Notes under the pieces: model-generated
The model's input: the letters and a program-made list of their open reading frames with translations, nothing else
The model's database searches: none
What the model was told of the DNA's origin: nothing
Made by a program: the position numbers and the translations under genes
NCBI GenBank assembly: GCA_016283755.1
Contig: JAEENO010000020.1
Location: forward strand, 84,156 to 148,155
Source: Lachnospiraceae bacterium
GTDB lineage: Bacteria > Bacillota > Clostridia > Lachnospirales > Lachnospiraceae
DNA: 64,000 bases
Direction: 5' to 3'
Shown here: in pieces, positions 63,677-64,000 of the stretch
How the letters are laid out: every line of letters begins with the position of its first letter
How positions within the stretch are numbered: position 1 is the stretch's first letter

Positions 63677-63980
63677 AAATTTTCACTCCTGTCTTTTTTA
63701 TTTCAGATAACAATCTTTCATCTACCGTATAATTAGTCCAAAGATCAAATAGAAATGGCATATACACCGTAATTAGGTTTTTTTCATTTTTTTCGAGCGT
63801 TACATATATATCCACGTCACTTCCGGAATGACATCTTTCGGTAACACTTGAACCAAATATTGTTATTTCCTGTACAGTTTCATTTTTCAATAATTCATCA
63901 TACAGCTGTTGGACTTTCTTTTGTTGTAAAGGATGTATCTTATCACAATTCATAAATGGACTTTTAATACAAATTTTCAT
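63654..63980 (-). CDS. MNT-type minimal nucleotidyltransferase
   Basis: TIFGSSVTERCHSGSDVDIYVTLE (GSxx..SDxDI motif); overlaps HEPN start. Confidence 0.85.
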   Translation of the reverse strand: MKICIKSPFMNCDKIHPLQQKKVQQLYDELLKNETVQEITIFGSSVTERCHSGSDVDIYVTLEKNEKNLITVYMPFLFDLWTNYTVDERLLSEIKKTGVKIYERNITD

Positions 63981-64000
63981 TGCTATTTGCTCCTTTTCCA

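Overview
The window looks like a low-to-mid GC Firmicutes chromosome segment, probably Lachnospiraceae-like (inferred from gene content). It is almost entirely minus-strand housekeeping genes up to about 55.3 kb, followed by an accessory tail. In order it contains: a two-PBP-domain (EvgS/BvgS-like) sensor kinase, cut by the left edge; an nfnAB-like pair; two G3E/CobW GTPases (one fused to a YcgQ/TIGR03943-like C-terminus, one with an extreme His-rich insert); argS; dapF; hydF; a compact dcw cluster (ftsZ to mraZ); lgt; thrS with a T-box leader; a SEC-C protein; an NCS2 permease; DegV; an ABC exporter pair; groES/groEL with CIRCE; a CPBP protease; a hybrid kinase; folC; a type II topoisomerase pair; a glycolytic block (glycerate kinase, gpmI, capA, tpiA, pgk, gap); PAP2; iscU/iscS/Rrf2; and efp. 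The tail (about 55.6-64 kb) has an IS30-type transposase, tRNA-Lys, an XRE-led operon of unknown function, two DUF5688-like paralogs with small uncharacterised genes, and an MNT/HEPN pair at the right edge. The best candidates for something undescribed are: (a) tandem ~80-bp repeats at 24374-24548 whose three hairpins have entirely different but still fully paired stems; (b) a ~210-bp long-hairpin, MITE-like element at 33055-33267; (c) a conserved 50-nt promoter-proximal motif shared by two accessory transcription units, with a related inverted 13-mer near the XRE gene; and (d) four exact 15-bp-period operator repeats before the Rrf2/isc operon. No CRISPR array or rRNA was seen.
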